A stretch of DNA of 64,000 nt, from NCBI RefSeq assembly GCF_013340935.1, contig NZ_WHOS01000019.1, forward strand, positions 51,021 to 115,020, written 5' to 3'. Source of the DNA: Azospirillum melinis (GTDB lineage Bacteria; Pseudomonadota; Alphaproteobacteria; Azospirillales; Azospirillaceae). Position numbers and translations under genes: made by a program. Position 1 is the first letter of the stretch; each line of letters begins with the position of its first letter. The notes beneath the pieces are model-generated. The model saw only the letters and a program-made list of their open reading frames with translations. It was not told the origin of the DNA and did no database searches. Positions 10,749 to 18,811 of the stretch are shown here, piece after piece.

Positions 10749-10782
10749 CCGATCGACTGGTGTCGGTCGGTCTTTTTCTTTT
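10749..10782 (+). terminator. Intrinsic terminator without an obvious gene
   Basis: CCGATCGAC and GTCGGTCGG form a 9-bp stem with one G-U pair around a 4-nt loop, followed by TCTTTTTCTTTT. It is oriented on the plus strand, yet no plus-strand gene is visible upstream, because the neighbouring transglycosylase is on the minus strand. It may end an unannotated small RNA. Confidence 0.55.
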
Positions 10783-10991
10783 CGCGTTGGTCATGCGTCC
10801 TCCAATCGAGTTGGAGAAATAACGAACGACCATGTTTTAAGCCAATGCCCGAACGGTGATTGGCGTGGAATAGCAGGGGTACTCTAGGGGTTAACTGTCT
10901 CCATTGTATGACTCACTAGCCTTTTTCCCAACTGGCAGCTCCTTTGTGCGCTCATTAAGTACGGATCGGGCCAGATAATCGGCTGTGAATT

Positions 10992-11036
10992 CGACGGCCC
11001 CGGACGACGGAGACTCTCCATTGTCCGGGGCCGTCG
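10992..11036 (+). other. Long perfect hairpin in the sigma-factor leader
   Basis: CGACGGCCCCGGAC and GTCCGGGGCCGTCG form a 14-bp perfect stem around a 17-nt loop, about 50 nt before the sigma-factor start. No U-tract follows, so it is not an intrinsic terminator. A structured 5' leader or a DNA-binding dyad are both possible. The rest of 10783-11085 is AT-richer and shows no gene. Confidence 0.5.
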
Positions 11037-11085
11037 CGCCGGAGGCCCCGGCAAAGCCATCCGCACCAAGACGCGGAGAGCCGCC

Positions 11086-11937
11086 GTGGCGAACGGCATT
11101 GAAGGAGGCATCGTTTCACCGATGGCGAACCACGTCGCGACCACCTTGAGCCACCGACAGCGCATCCCGGCCGAGCCGGTGCCCTTCGGCGCCGAGGCCG
11201 TTGGCCGGACCCGTTCGGACCGCCTGCCGACGTATCTTGACCAAGACACCGCCGATGCCGGGATGGAGACCCATTTGACTGCCCATGCGGAGGCCGAGAT
11301 GGCCGAAGCCAGCACCGAAATCGACGAAGCCCCGGCCGATGTCGATACCGATGCCGATCTTGCCGACGCCGCCGACACGGTTGTCCAGGCCGCTGCGGAG
11401 GACGACTTCCACCCCGATCCCAACGCACCGCCCGACCCGGCGGTGATCCGCCAGATCGAAGAGGAAATCCCACGCCTGCGCCGTTTCGCCCGTGCGATGG
11501 TGCGCGACGCCACCCTGGCCGACGATCTGGTGCAGGAATGTCTTGAGCGCGCCCTGTCGCGCCTGCATCTGTGGCGCCCCGGCACCAATCTGCGGGCTTG
11601 GCTGTTCACCATCCTGCGCAACCTGCACATCAACGGTGTGCGCCGCCGCCAGCCGGTCGTCGATATCGACGCCGAGGCGCAGGCCGCCATCGGTGCCGCT
11701 CCCGGATCGCAGTTCGTGCGGATGGAACTGCGCGACCTCCGCCGGGCGCTGGCCCTGCTGCCGAACGAGCAGCGCGAGGTGGTTCTGCTGATCGGGCTGG
11801 AAGGGATTTCCTACAACGAGGCGGCCGACATCCTGGGGATTTCCATCGGTACGGTAAAGTCGCGCCTGTCGCGCGGCCGCCGGGCCCTCCGCCTGCTGAT
11901 GGAAGGGGAAAGCCCGTCGGACGCCGCAGACGCCTGA
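11086..11937 (+). CDS. ECF-type RNA polymerase sigma factor with long N-terminal extension
   Basis: Extracytoplasmic-function sigma factor of 283 residues, clearly longer than the usual 170-200. Region 2 spans about residues 118-190 (IPRLRRFARAMVRDATLADD, then LRAWLFTILRNLHIN). Region 4 spans about 220-275, with a helix-turn-helix in ISYNEAADILGISIGTVKSR. The first 110 residues are an acidic Ala/Asp/Glu-rich extension without a recognisable fold. The start taken is GTG at 11086 with GGAGAG 5 nt upstream. ATG at 11122 or 11263 would shorten the extension. No anti-sigma gene of NepR or ChrR type is adjacent. The core resembles the EcfG/RpoE-like groups of alphaproteobacteria, but the subgroup cannot be fixed by eye. 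Confidence 0.88.
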   Translation: MANGIEGGIVSPMANHVATTLSHRQRIPAEPVPFGAEAVGRTRSDRLPTYLDQDTADAGMETHLTAHAEAEMAEASTEIDEAPADVDTDADLADAADTVVQAAAEDDFHPDPNAPPDPAVIRQIEEEIPRLRRFARAMVRDATLADDLVQECLERALSRLHLWRPGTNLRAWLFTILRNLHINGVRRRQPVVDIDAEAQAAIGAAPGSQFVRMELRDLRRALALLPNEQREVVLLIGLEGISYNEAADILGISIGTVKSRLSRGRRALRLLMEGESPSDAADA

Positions 11938-11999
11938 TTGCCTGACGCCTGATCGCAGCGGGTGCGTGTCCGGCGAGTGCCGTCAAGTGATGATTTCCG

Positions 12000-12029
12000 C
12001 GGGGCGCCCGGTGACCGGGCGCCCCGTTT
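12000..12029 (+). terminator. Intrinsic terminator of the sigma-factor gene
   Basis: CGGGGCGCCCGGT and ACCGGGCGCCCCG form a 13-bp perfect stem with a one-base formal loop (a few pairs will open), followed by a short TTT. It lies 63 nt after the sigma-factor stop. Confidence 0.7.
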
Positions 12030-12203
12030 CCATGTGCGTCCATCGCTTTCGGCCGCCTACGGAAGACCGCAGACAAAAAAGAACGGCGGCGCCCGTACGG
12101 ACGCCGCCGGAGGCGGGGACGATCGAGACGCCGTCAGGGCAACCGGTGCCGACGGCATCTCTGGAGGAGAGAGAGTCTTGCAGCCTCAGGAGACATTGCG
12201 ATC

Positions 12204-12258
12204 AACCGGCCGGCCCCGAAGGGGGTTCCGTCCCGCCGGAACCGTAGGCCGGCCGGTT
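12204..12258. repeat. Nested inverted repeat next to the DUF1328 gene
   Basis: Outer arms AACCGGCCGGCC (12204-12215) and GGCCGGCCGGTT (12247-12258) are perfect complements. They enclose a second hairpin, GGTTCC/GGAACC. The unit lies just after the DUF1328 stop on the minus strand. It has no U-tract and may be a terminator of the factor-dependent type or a dispersed palindromic element. The rest of 11938-12268 shows no gene. Confidence 0.55.
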
Positions 12259-12268
12259 TGGCGCCTGC

Positions 12269-12433
12269 CTAGCGTCGCCGGACCAGACCCATGATCAGGC
12301 TGATGGCGAAAAGGATCAGGAACAGGAAGAACAGGATCTGCGCGATGCCGGAGCTGGCCGACGCAATTCCACCGAACCCGAGCGCGCCGGCGATCAGCGC
12401 GATGACGAAGAAAACGAGAGCCCAATAGAGCAT
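12269..12433 (-). CDS. DUF1328 (YtjA-type) small membrane protein
   Basis: 54-residue membrane peptide made of two hydrophobic helices ([20 protein letters not shown], then a second ending IMGLVRRR) joined by a Gly/Ser-rich turn. This is the typical length and pattern of DUF1328 proteins, which are widespread, often stress-induced and of unknown function. The start is the second of two adjacent ATG codons (12433), with GGAGG 5 nt upstream. The Shine-Dalgarno stretch AGGGAGGGT is perfectly complementary to the 5' element of two candidate small RNAs in this window. Confidence 0.85.
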   Translation of the reverse strand: MLYWALVFFVIALIAGALGFGGIASASSGIAQILFFLFLILFAISLIMGLVRRR

Positions 12434-12777
12434 CATACCCTCCCTCGCTCGGCCGAATAGTCACCAAGGACTGCCGGCGTCACGCATGAGACAAGTCGTG
12501 GCCGCATCCGCCGTCCCGTCGCCTCCATCTCCTGGCCTCTGCTTGGCGATGCAAGCCGGGGCGGGGTGACGGTAAGCACAGCCGGTGCGGCGGCATTCGA
12601 AGATCAGAACAACGCCGTGAGCGTGATGTTCCCTGTTCCTGATCGGCCGGAGTGTCGGAGCGCCGCAGGGCTGGTGCGGACTGGCATTTATGCAACAATG
12701 GGGCTGTCTGCGCGTTTCCGCTTCCTGAGAGGTCCGGCATCCGCCGGCCATGGGGGACGACAACGAGCGAGGACCCG
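12434..12777. other. Divergent intergenic region, 344 bp
   Basis: It lies between the DUF1328 gene (minus) and a secreted-protein gene (plus), so it must hold both promoters. No convincing -35/-10 pair, operator dyad or RNA structure was found by eye, and no gene is supported in it. Confidence 0.4.
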
Positions 12778-13197
12778 ATGAAGACCGGATTGATCCTGGC
12801 GGCAATGGCCGCCTCAGTCGCGATGGTTCCGGCGGCGATGGCGCAGCAGACCTATTCGCAAGGCTATTCCACTTATTCGAGCCAGAACCATTCGGGCAGC
12901 ACCGGCGGCGATCTTTCCGGCCTGACCGGATCCGCTGGAGTAACCTCCTCCGATCTCGCCGGGCGCCGCGGCCGGGGGCAGAAACCGGTCGAGTTGCAAC
13001 AGACGACGCTGCTCAACCAGCTCAGCGCCGCCGGCTATGTCTCGGTGCGCGACTTCCGCAAGGAAGGCGACCGCTATGTCGCCAACGCCATGACCCCGCA
13101 GGGGCAGTGGACGACGGTGGTGCTCGACCCGCGCAACTCCTCGACGACACGGGCCACCACGTCCGTCGTAACGCCGGGCAGCAAGCCGGTCCGTTGA
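12778..13197 (+). CDS. Secreted protein with a PepSY-like C-terminal segment
   Basis: 139-residue exported protein. The signal peptide MKTGLILAAMAASVAMVPAA ends at MAQ. A low-complexity Ser/Gly/Thr/Tyr region (about 24-60) follows, and then a compact domain (about 75-125) with the pattern LLNQLSAAGYVSVRDFRKEG and a V-L-DPR ending. That spacing of GY, charged residues and a final DPR strand resembles PepSY/BLIP-like domains, which often occur in small periplasmic inhibitors or sensors. The start has GAGGA upstream. The exact role is unknown. Confidence 0.65.
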   Translation: MKTGLILAAMAASVAMVPAAMAQQTYSQGYSTYSSQNHSGSTGGDLSGLTGSAGVTSSDLAGRRGRGQKPVELQQTTLLNQLSAAGYVSVRDFRKEGDRYVANAMTPQGQWTTVVLDPRNSSTTRATTSVVTPGSKPVR

Positions 13198-13198
13198 T

Positions 13199-15271
13199 TC
13201 AGTTGAGCAATCGCGACCATGTGCCGGTGAGGCGGCCGACGCCTCCCGGCACACGGAGATCGTAGAGCGGAAGCGGCTGCTGCAAACGCTGTCCGGCATC
13301 GCGGCCCAGCGTGCGCACCGCCGTCTCCACCGTGCCGCCGACCGGCAGCCACCCCGATGCGGCGATAGGCACCACCAGCGCCAAACCCCAGTCCATCCTC
13401 CCGCCGAACCGGCTTTGCGCACCGTCCGGCCCTTCGGTCCAGGTGGCATGGGCGGTCAGGCCGATGCCGCCGTCGAAGCGGCGCATCACCTCCACCGTGC
13501 CGCCCCAGTCGCCGCCGAGATAGCGGCCGAGCCGAAATGCGGTCGTGGTGTCGGCCCCCGGCGATTCCCAATAGACGCTGGCATGGCCGGTGCCGCGGGC
13601 ATCGGTGCGGTCGAAGCCGAGCAGGCTGTCCGGCCGCCGCTTCCACACATGGTTGAGGTCGAGGCCCAGCGCCCAGCGGGCGGTGAGCGGCTGCACCAGC
13701 GCCTCGGCACCGATGCCGCCATACATCTCCTCCAGATGGCCGGCGGACAGCCGGGTGGTCAGGCCGTCCGCCGGACGGGCGAGCCATGCCCCATAGGCGT
13801 GGTCGAGCGACATCTGACGGTCGGCGTAGCGCGGCAGATCGCTGCGCACGGGCTGTGCCGCCGGCAGGGCATTGGTGTCCAGCAGTTCCAGATCGCTCGG
13901 CGCGTTGATGCGCAGCCCGCCGCCCAGCACCAGCCCGCGCATCGGCTCCGCCCGCAGCATCACGTCCGTGTGGGTGCGCTGGGCCAATGGAGTTCCCAAT
14001 TCGGCCAGATCGAAGGTGGTGACGAGCCGGGTTGTGAGATCGAGGGAGGGGCGCCAGTCGGGCGGCGGTTCGGCTGCCGGGGCGAGTTGCATGGTTTGCC
14101 AGATCTCCTCGGCGCTGCCGCGATGGTTTACGGCCCGTTCCAGGTCGCGGCGGAGCAGGGTCACGGCCGCCGCGTCGAGACCTGCGGCGCCGGTGACGAT
14201 GCGAAGCCGCTCGACTCCGGGGGGAGCGAGGTCGGCGAGCAGGCGGGCGGCATCGCCAACCTCGCGCGCCACCGGCATCCGCCCGCCCCCGGCGGGGTCG
14301 AGCCACAGGGTCGCCAGTTCCCCCTCGATCCGGGCAGAGCGGACGGGCAGGCCCCGGCTTCGGGCCACCAGGGCGATGGCATCGGCGGACAAGGCAGATC
14401 CGGCGGAGGGGCGCGGGCCGATGGTCGGGGGAGGGCGGTCGGGCTTGTCGGCATCCACCGCCGGATCGAAGCGAACCGACAGCCGCAGCATCAACCGGCG
14501 TCCCTGCTCGTAGGCCGCGCCCAGATCGGCCCAGGAGGTGGGGCGCCAGGACAGGCCCAGGCTGTAGCGGCTGCCGGGATCGAAGCCCGGCTCATCCTGC
14601 CGCTGGGCGCGGAAGCGGTCGCCGGCGGATTCCAGTTTCAGGCTCAGACCGTCGACCGGCAGGTGCCACTCCGCACCGCCGAACAGCGCCACCCGCTCGC
14701 CGCTGAACCATGCCTTTGGGCCGCGGGTGGTTGGCCAAGCGGAGGGATCGCGGTCGCGGCGGAACCGGCCGCCCAGGAAACGCAACGGATTGCGCAGCTG
14801 GCCGGCTTCTCCCAGCGCCCCCCATCCCATGCCCAATGTCAGGTCCACATCCCACCAACAGCGTGACAGGGCGATGTATTCGCCGGCGAAGCGGCCCTTG
14901 CCTGGCAGATCCAGCCCCGACCCGGTGACGTCGCGTCCGCCGACCACGATTGCCGGTCCATGCTCGTCCTCCTGCCGCAGGCGGAGCTTCAGGTCGAGGC
15001 CGGGTTCGCTGAGCCCGTAATAGCCGGGATAGGCGCTGTTGCGCCCGGTGACCTCCAGCCAGGGCAGCGGCTGGGCAGAGATGGTGTAATGGCGGTGCAG
15101 GTCGCCGAGCGCGGTCAGCCCGCCGCTCATCGACCCGTCGGGCGCCATCCGGGCGTTCGGCATCTGCAACAGCCCGATCCCGCCCCAGTCGGACAGGCTG
15201 ACCCTTGCCTCTCCGGCGAAAGCGGGGGAGGTGAGGATTGGAAGAAGGGAAGCGATAACGAGAGAGCGCAC
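13199..15271 (-). CDS. YjbH-domain outer-membrane protein (exopolysaccharide-linked)
   Basis: 690-residue exported protein starting with GTG. The signal peptide MRSLVIASLLPILTSPAFA is followed by the YjbH signature near the N-terminus (WGGIGLLQMPNARM, then a Leu/His segment ending YTISAQPLPWLEVTGRNS). The rest is beta-barrel-like sequence rich in Arg, Trp and Gly, with alternating hydrophobic strands and the repeated use of PLYD/LRVPG-type segments at the C-terminus. In E. coli YjbH belongs to the YjbEFGH exopolysaccharide system. Here it stands alone, converging with the secreted-protein gene and overlapping no partner. Export of a polysaccharide is inference. Confidence 0.8.
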   Translation of the reverse strand: MRSLVIASLLPILTSPAFAGEARVSLSDWGGIGLLQMPNARMAPDGSMSGGLTALGDLHRHYTISAQPLPWLEVTGRNSAYPGYYGLSEPGLDLKLRLRQEDEHGPAIVVGGRDVTGSGLDLPGKGRFAGEYIALSRCWWDVDLTLGMGWGALGEAGQLRNPLRFLGGRFRRDRDPSAWPTTRGPKAWFSGERVALFGGAEWHLPVDGLSLKLESAGDRFRAQRQDEPGFDPGSRYSLGLSWRPTSWADLGAAYEQGRRLMLRLSVRFDPAVDADKPDRPPPTIGPRPSAGSALSADAIALVARSRGLPVRSARIEGELATLWLDPAGGGRMPVAREVGDAARLLADLAPPGVERLRIVTGAAGLDAAAVTLLRRDLERAVNHRGSAEEIWQTMQLAPAAEPPPDWRPSLDLTTRLVTTFDLAELGTPLAQRTHTDVMLRAEPMRGLVLGGGLRINAPSDLELLDTNALPAAQPVRSDLPRYADRQMSLDHAYGAWLARPADGLTTRLSAGHLEEMYGGIGAEALVQPLTARWALGLDLNHVWKRRPDSLLGFDRTDARGTGHASVYWESPGADTTTAFRLGRYLGGDWGGTVEVMRRFDGGIGLTAHATWTEGPDGAQSRFGGRMDWGLALVVPIAASGWLPVGGTVETAVRTLGRDAGQRLQQPLPLYDLRVPGGVGRLTGTWSRLLN

Positions 15272-15358
15272 GCGATGATCGCGAAAGTTCGGAGGGAGTG
15301 TCCGATCCTTCGCGAGTCATGCGTATGGATGCAACTGAAAAGCTATGGAGCCACCCTG

Positions 15359-15778
15359 TTACGGCGCCTCGACCAATTCGAAGTCGTGGGTGATGGTCGC
15401 GGTCTGGCCCAGCATGATGGAGGCCGAACAGTATTTTTCCGCCGACAGAGCGATGGCGCGCTCGACCTTCGCCGGGTCCAGCTTGCGGCCGGTCACGGTG
15501 AAGTGGACGTGGATCTTGGTGAAGACCTTCGGATCGGTGTCCGCCCGCTCCGCCTCGATGGCGGCGACGCAATCGGTGATCTGCTGGCGGCCCTTCTCCA
15601 GGATCATCACCACGTCGAAGCAGGTGCAGCCGCCCATGCCGATCAGCAGCATTTCCATCGGCCGGATACCGGCATTGCGGCCACCGGCTTCCACGGCGCC
15701 ATCCATCACCACGGCATGGCCGCTGCCGGATTCGCCGACGAACATCTTGCCGTCCACCCAGGTGACGCGCGCCTTCAT
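15359..15778 (-). CDS. OsmC family protein
   Basis: 139-residue protein of the OsmC/Ohr superfamily, thiol-dependent peroxidases or related proteins acting on organic hydroperoxides. The core motifs are NAGIRPMEMLLIGMGGCTCF, holding the first conserved Cys, and KYCSASIMLG, holding the second. The YhfA-like subgroup fits better than Ohr, from the MGGCT context. The start at 15778 (MKARVTWV) is preferred over 15784 because AAGGA sits 7 nt upstream. It is transcribed alone and diverges from the cation efflux gene. Confidence 0.87.
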   Translation of the reverse strand: MKARVTWVDGKMFVGESGSGHAVVMDGAVEAGGRNAGIRPMEMLLIGMGGCTCFDVVMILEKGRQQITDCVAAIEAERADTDPKVFTKIHVHFTVTGRKLDPAKVERAIALSAEKYCSASIMLGQTATITHDFELVEAP

Positions 15779-15949
15779 GACCATTTCCTTCGTTCACTGT
15801 TGATCGTGAGTGACCGCGCGAAGCTAGGCGCCGCGACGGATCGGCGCAAGGGGGCGCTACGCCGTCCAATGTCAGACTTGTCCAACCGCAGCGGTGTGCC
15901 CAGAGTCCGGTGCGCTGCGATGCACAATCCGTTGGCGAGACCTACCACC

Positions 15950-16903
15950 ATGCCGCACAGCCATTCTCATGGCGGTTCCACCCACCTCGACCATTCCGAT
16001 CACAGCCATGCCGGCCATCACCATCATGGGCCGGTGCGCTATGACCGCTCCTTCGCGCTGGGGGCGCTGCTGAACATCGGCTTCGTGGTGGTGGAGGCGG
16101 TCTATGGGCTGATCGCCAACTCCACCGCCCTGATCGCCGATGCCGGGCACAATCTCAGCGACGTGATGGGGTTGCTGCTGGCCTGGGGAGCAGTGTGGCT
16201 CGGGCGGCGAATCCCGCAGGGACGCTATACTTACGGCTTCGGCAACGCCTCGATCCTGGCGTCGTTGCTGAATGCCATGATCCTGCTGATCGCCGTCGGC
16301 GCCATCCTGCTGGAGGCGGTCAACCGCCTCGCCGATCCGGAACCGGTCGGGGAAACGACGGTGATGGCGGTGGCGACGATCGGCATCGTCATCAACGGCT
16401 GGACCGCCTGGCTGTTCATGGGCGGGCAGAAGCACGACATCAACCTGCGGGGTGCCTATCTGCACATGGCGGCCGACGCGGCGGTGTCGCTGGGCGTGGT
16501 GGCGGCGGCGCTGGTAATCCGCTTCACCGGCTGGCTGTGGCTGGATCCGGTGACCAGCATCCTCATCGCCCTGGTCATTGTCGCCGGCACCTGGGGATTG
16601 CTGCGCGATTCAGTGCGCTTGGCGATGGGCGCGGTGCCGGACGGCGTCGACCGGACGGGGGTGGAGCGCTATCTGGCCGGACTGCCCGGCGTCACCGCCG
16701 TGCATGACCTGCACATATGGCCGATCAGCACGACAGAAACCGCCCTGACCGCCCATCTCGTCCGTCCCGGCATGGATCAGGACGACGCGCTGCTGCTGGA
16801 CATATCGACGGTGCTGAGAGACCGCTTCGGCATCGGCCACGCCACCATCCAGGTGGAGCATGACGGCAGCTGCTGCCGCCTTGCTCCCGCGGACGTGGTT
16901 TGA
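15950..16903 (+). CDS. Cation diffusion facilitator (CDF) efflux transporter
   Basis: Inner-membrane proton/metal antiporter of 317 residues that exports divalent cations such as Zn, Co or Cd. A His-rich N-terminus (about 12 His in the first 27 residues) precedes six transmembrane helices. The metal-site motifs are HNLSD in TM2 and HMAAD in TM5 (HxxxD type). The C-terminal cytoplasmic domain (after about 210) includes HDLHIWPISTTETALTAHLV, typical of the CzcD/ZitB group. An ATG at 15920 in the same frame would add 10 residues. Which metal is moved cannot be decided. Confidence 0.9.
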   Translation: MPHSHSHGGSTHLDHSDHSHAGHHHHGPVRYDRSFALGALLNIGFVVVEAVYGLIANSTALIADAGHNLSDVMGLLLAWGAVWLGRRIPQGRYTYGFGNASILASLLNAMILLIAVGAILLEAVNRLADPEPVGETTVMAVATIGIVINGWTAWLFMGGQKHDINLRGAYLHMAADAAVSLGVVAAALVIRFTGWLWLDPVTSILIALVIVAGTWGLLRDSVRLAMGAVPDGVDRTGVERYLAGLPGVTAVHDLHIWPISTTETALTAHLVRPGMDQDDALLLDISTVLRDRFGIGHATIQVEHDGSCCRLAPADVV

Positions 16904-16907
16904 TCGG

Positions 16908-17423
16908 TCAGGCCTGTTCGCGGGCAAGGCGACGGGCGTTGGCGCGCACCTTGCGGTAGGCGGGGTTCATGCCTGCGGCGGCGAGGGAGGCCGTCGCCTC
17001 GATCAGGCGCAGGTTGGCATGGATGCCGGCGTCGACGGCATCGGCCAGCAAACGCTGCTGGACGTCGACGATCTCCGCCGGGTTCTTGCAGGTGGCGAGG
17101 CCGCCGATGGTGGTGGCGACCGCCTGGGTCTGCTTGGTGATCATGGTGATCCAGGCCTGTCCGAACTCGCCGAGGCCGGTGGCGACCGCATGGAAGGCTT
17201 CCACCGCCGCTTCCACCTTCTCCGCGCCCATGCGGATGAATTCCGGATTGGCGAAGTCGATGGGGTTCGACAGCGCCGCAGTCATCATCGCCGTGCGATA
17301 GCCGATGGTCTGTGCCGCTGCGACGCCCATTTCGCCACCGCGAAGGCCGGTCTTGGTGATCTGGCCCGCCACCGCCATCAGCCTGTCGGTGGGGTGGCCG
17401 TTGCCGGCATTCTCTCGTGACAT
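16908..17423 (-). CDS. Phasin family protein
   Basis: 171-residue alpha-helical protein with the amphipathic Ala/Met/Gln-rich pattern of phasins, which coat polyhydroxyalkanoate granules. Characteristic stretches are NPEFIRMGAEKVEAAVEAF, TMITKQTQAVATTI and NPAEIVDVQQRLLADAVD. It converges with the CDF gene, leaving only a few bases. No PHA synthase is in the window, so granule association is inferred from family only. Confidence 0.75.
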   Translation of the reverse strand: MSRENAGNGHPTDRLMAVAGQITKTGLRGGEMGVAAAQTIGYRTAMMTAALSNPIDFANPEFIRMGAEKVEAAVEAFHAVATGLGEFGQAWITMITKQTQAVATTIGGLATCKNPAEIVDVQQRLLADAVDAGIHANLRLIEATASLAAAGMNPAYRKVRANARRLAREQA

Positions 17424-17508
17424 GGGCGTCGCCTCTCTCTTAGAAATCGTTGCCGGAACCTGACTGCGGGGTCAACGCTGCACTGCAGCATAAGTTCCGG
17501 CACGATCT

Positions 17509-18717
17509 TTACGCCTCGGCGAGCGCGCGGTCGAGATCTTCGATGATGTCCTGCGGGTCCTCTAGACCAACGGACAGGCGCAGCAGGCCGGGTTCAATCC
17601 GGGCGGCGGCCTTCTCCTCGTCCGTCAGCTTGCAATGGGTGGTGGTGGCGGGGTGGGTGACCAAGCTCTTCGAATCGCCCAGATTGTTGGAGATCATCAC
17701 CATCCGCAGGCCGTTCAGCGTGTTGAACGCCTCGGTCTTGCCGCCCTTGAGGAAGACCGACAGCATGTTGCCGCCGCCGGTCATCTGCTTGCGCACCAGA
17801 TCGTATTGCGGATGGCTGGGCAGCAACGGGTACAGCACCTGGGCCACCTTCGGATGGCTTTCCAGGAACTCCGCGACCTGGAGCCCGGCCGCCGACTGGG
17901 CCTGCACGCGCAGCTCCAGCGTCTCCATCCCCTTCAGCAGCAGCCAGGAATTGAAGGGGGAGATGGTCGGGCCGGTGTTGCGCAGGAAGGGATGGATGAC
18001 CTCCGAGGCGTATTTCTTGTCCTTGGCGAGGATGACGCCGCCCAGGCAGCGGCCCTGGCCGTCGATGTGCTTGGTCGCCGAATAGATGATGACGTCGGCG
18101 CCGAAGTCGAACGGACGCTGGAGCACCGGCGTGGCGAAGGCGTTGTCGACCACGACCACCGCGCCCGCCTTGTGGGCGAGATCGCAGACGGCCTGGAGAT
18201 CGACGACCTCGAGCCCGGGGTTGGACGGGGTTTCCAGGAAGACCGCCTTGGCCGGCTTGGACAGCGCCTCTTCCCACTCGGCCAGATTGGTGCCGTCGAC
18301 GAACACGGTTTCGATGCCGTAGCGGCTACACAGCTCCTTCAGGATCCAGTAGCAGGAGATGAAGAGCGCCCGCGGTGCCACCACCCGGTCGCCGGTGCGC
18401 AGGCCGCTCATCAAAGCGCCATGCACGGCGGCCATGCCGCTGGAGGTGGCATAGGCCCATTCCGCCCCCTCATATTCGGCCAGACGGTCCTCGAACATCG
18501 CCGAGGTCGGGTTGCGGAAGCGCGAATAGACGTGGCGCGCACCGTCGTTGGCGAAGGCGTTCTCCGCCTCTTCCGCCGAGCCGTAGACGAAGCCGGAGGT
18601 CTGGTACAGCGCCTCGCAGGTTTCGTCGAATTGCGAGCGGCGAATGCCGCCATGGACCAGCTTGGAGCGGGGGCGCAGCCCCGCGACGTTCGGATTGCGA
18701 TGATCGGTGCGCGACAT
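17509..18717 (-). CDS. metZ: O-succinylhomoserine sulfhydrylase
   Basis: PLP-dependent enzyme of the Cys/Met metabolism family, 402 residues. It converts O-succinylhomoserine and sulfide to homocysteine in direct-sulfhydrylation methionine synthesis. The PLP lysine is in YSATKHIDGQGRCLGG. Family landmarks SSGMAAVHGALMSGL and FLETPSNPG are present, and the N-terminus LRPRSKLVHGG is MetZ-like. The start at 18717 has GGGGAGAG about 8 nt upstream. Directly upstream lie a SAM-II aptamer and an intrinsic terminator, which independently support a methionine role. A longer frame reaching 18858 runs through the riboswitch and is not coding. Confidence 0.95.
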   Translation of the reverse strand: MSRTDHRNPNVAGLRPRSKLVHGGIRRSQFDETCEALYQTSGFVYGSAEEAENAFANDGARHVYSRFRNPTSAMFEDRLAEYEGAEWAYATSSGMAAVHGALMSGLRTGDRVVAPRALFISCYWILKELCSRYGIETVFVDGTNLAEWEEALSKPAKAVFLETPSNPGLEVVDLQAVCDLAHKAGAVVVVDNAFATPVLQRPFDFGADVIIYSATKHIDGQGRCLGGVILAKDKKYASEVIHPFLRNTGPTISPFNSWLLLKGMETLELRVQAQSAAGLQVAEFLESHPKVAQVLYPLLPSHPQYDLVRKQMTGGGNMLSVFLKGGKTEAFNTLNGLRMVMISNNLGDSKSLVTHPATTTHCKLTDEEKAAARIEPGLLRLSVGLEDPQDIIEDLDRALAEA

Positions 18718-18767
18718 TCCGCGACTCTCCCCTGATGATCGCCGGTGGGGCAAGGCCGGCCGCAAAC

Positions 18768-18794
18768 AAAAAAGCCCCGACCGATCGGGTCGAG
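18768..18794 (-). terminator. Riboswitch expression-platform terminator for metZ
   Basis: On the minus strand CTCGACC and GGTCGGG form a 7-bp stem around a 5-nt loop, followed by GGCTTTTTTG. It begins about 18 nt after the SAM-II aptamer and ends about 50 nt before the metZ start, the right place for SAM-dependent premature termination. Confidence 0.75.
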
Positions 18795-18811
18795 GCGCGG
18801 ACGCGGCTCGG

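Noticed and set aside
12600..12640. GGAAC and CGTT pairs suggestive of an EcfG-type promoter
   Set aside because: Spacings seen (13 or 20 bp) differ from the 16-17 bp required.
14960..15949. N-terminal extension of the CDF frame to 14960
   Set aside because: It would run antisense to the YjbH and OsmC genes and lacks transporter features; the His-rich start at 15950 fits the family.
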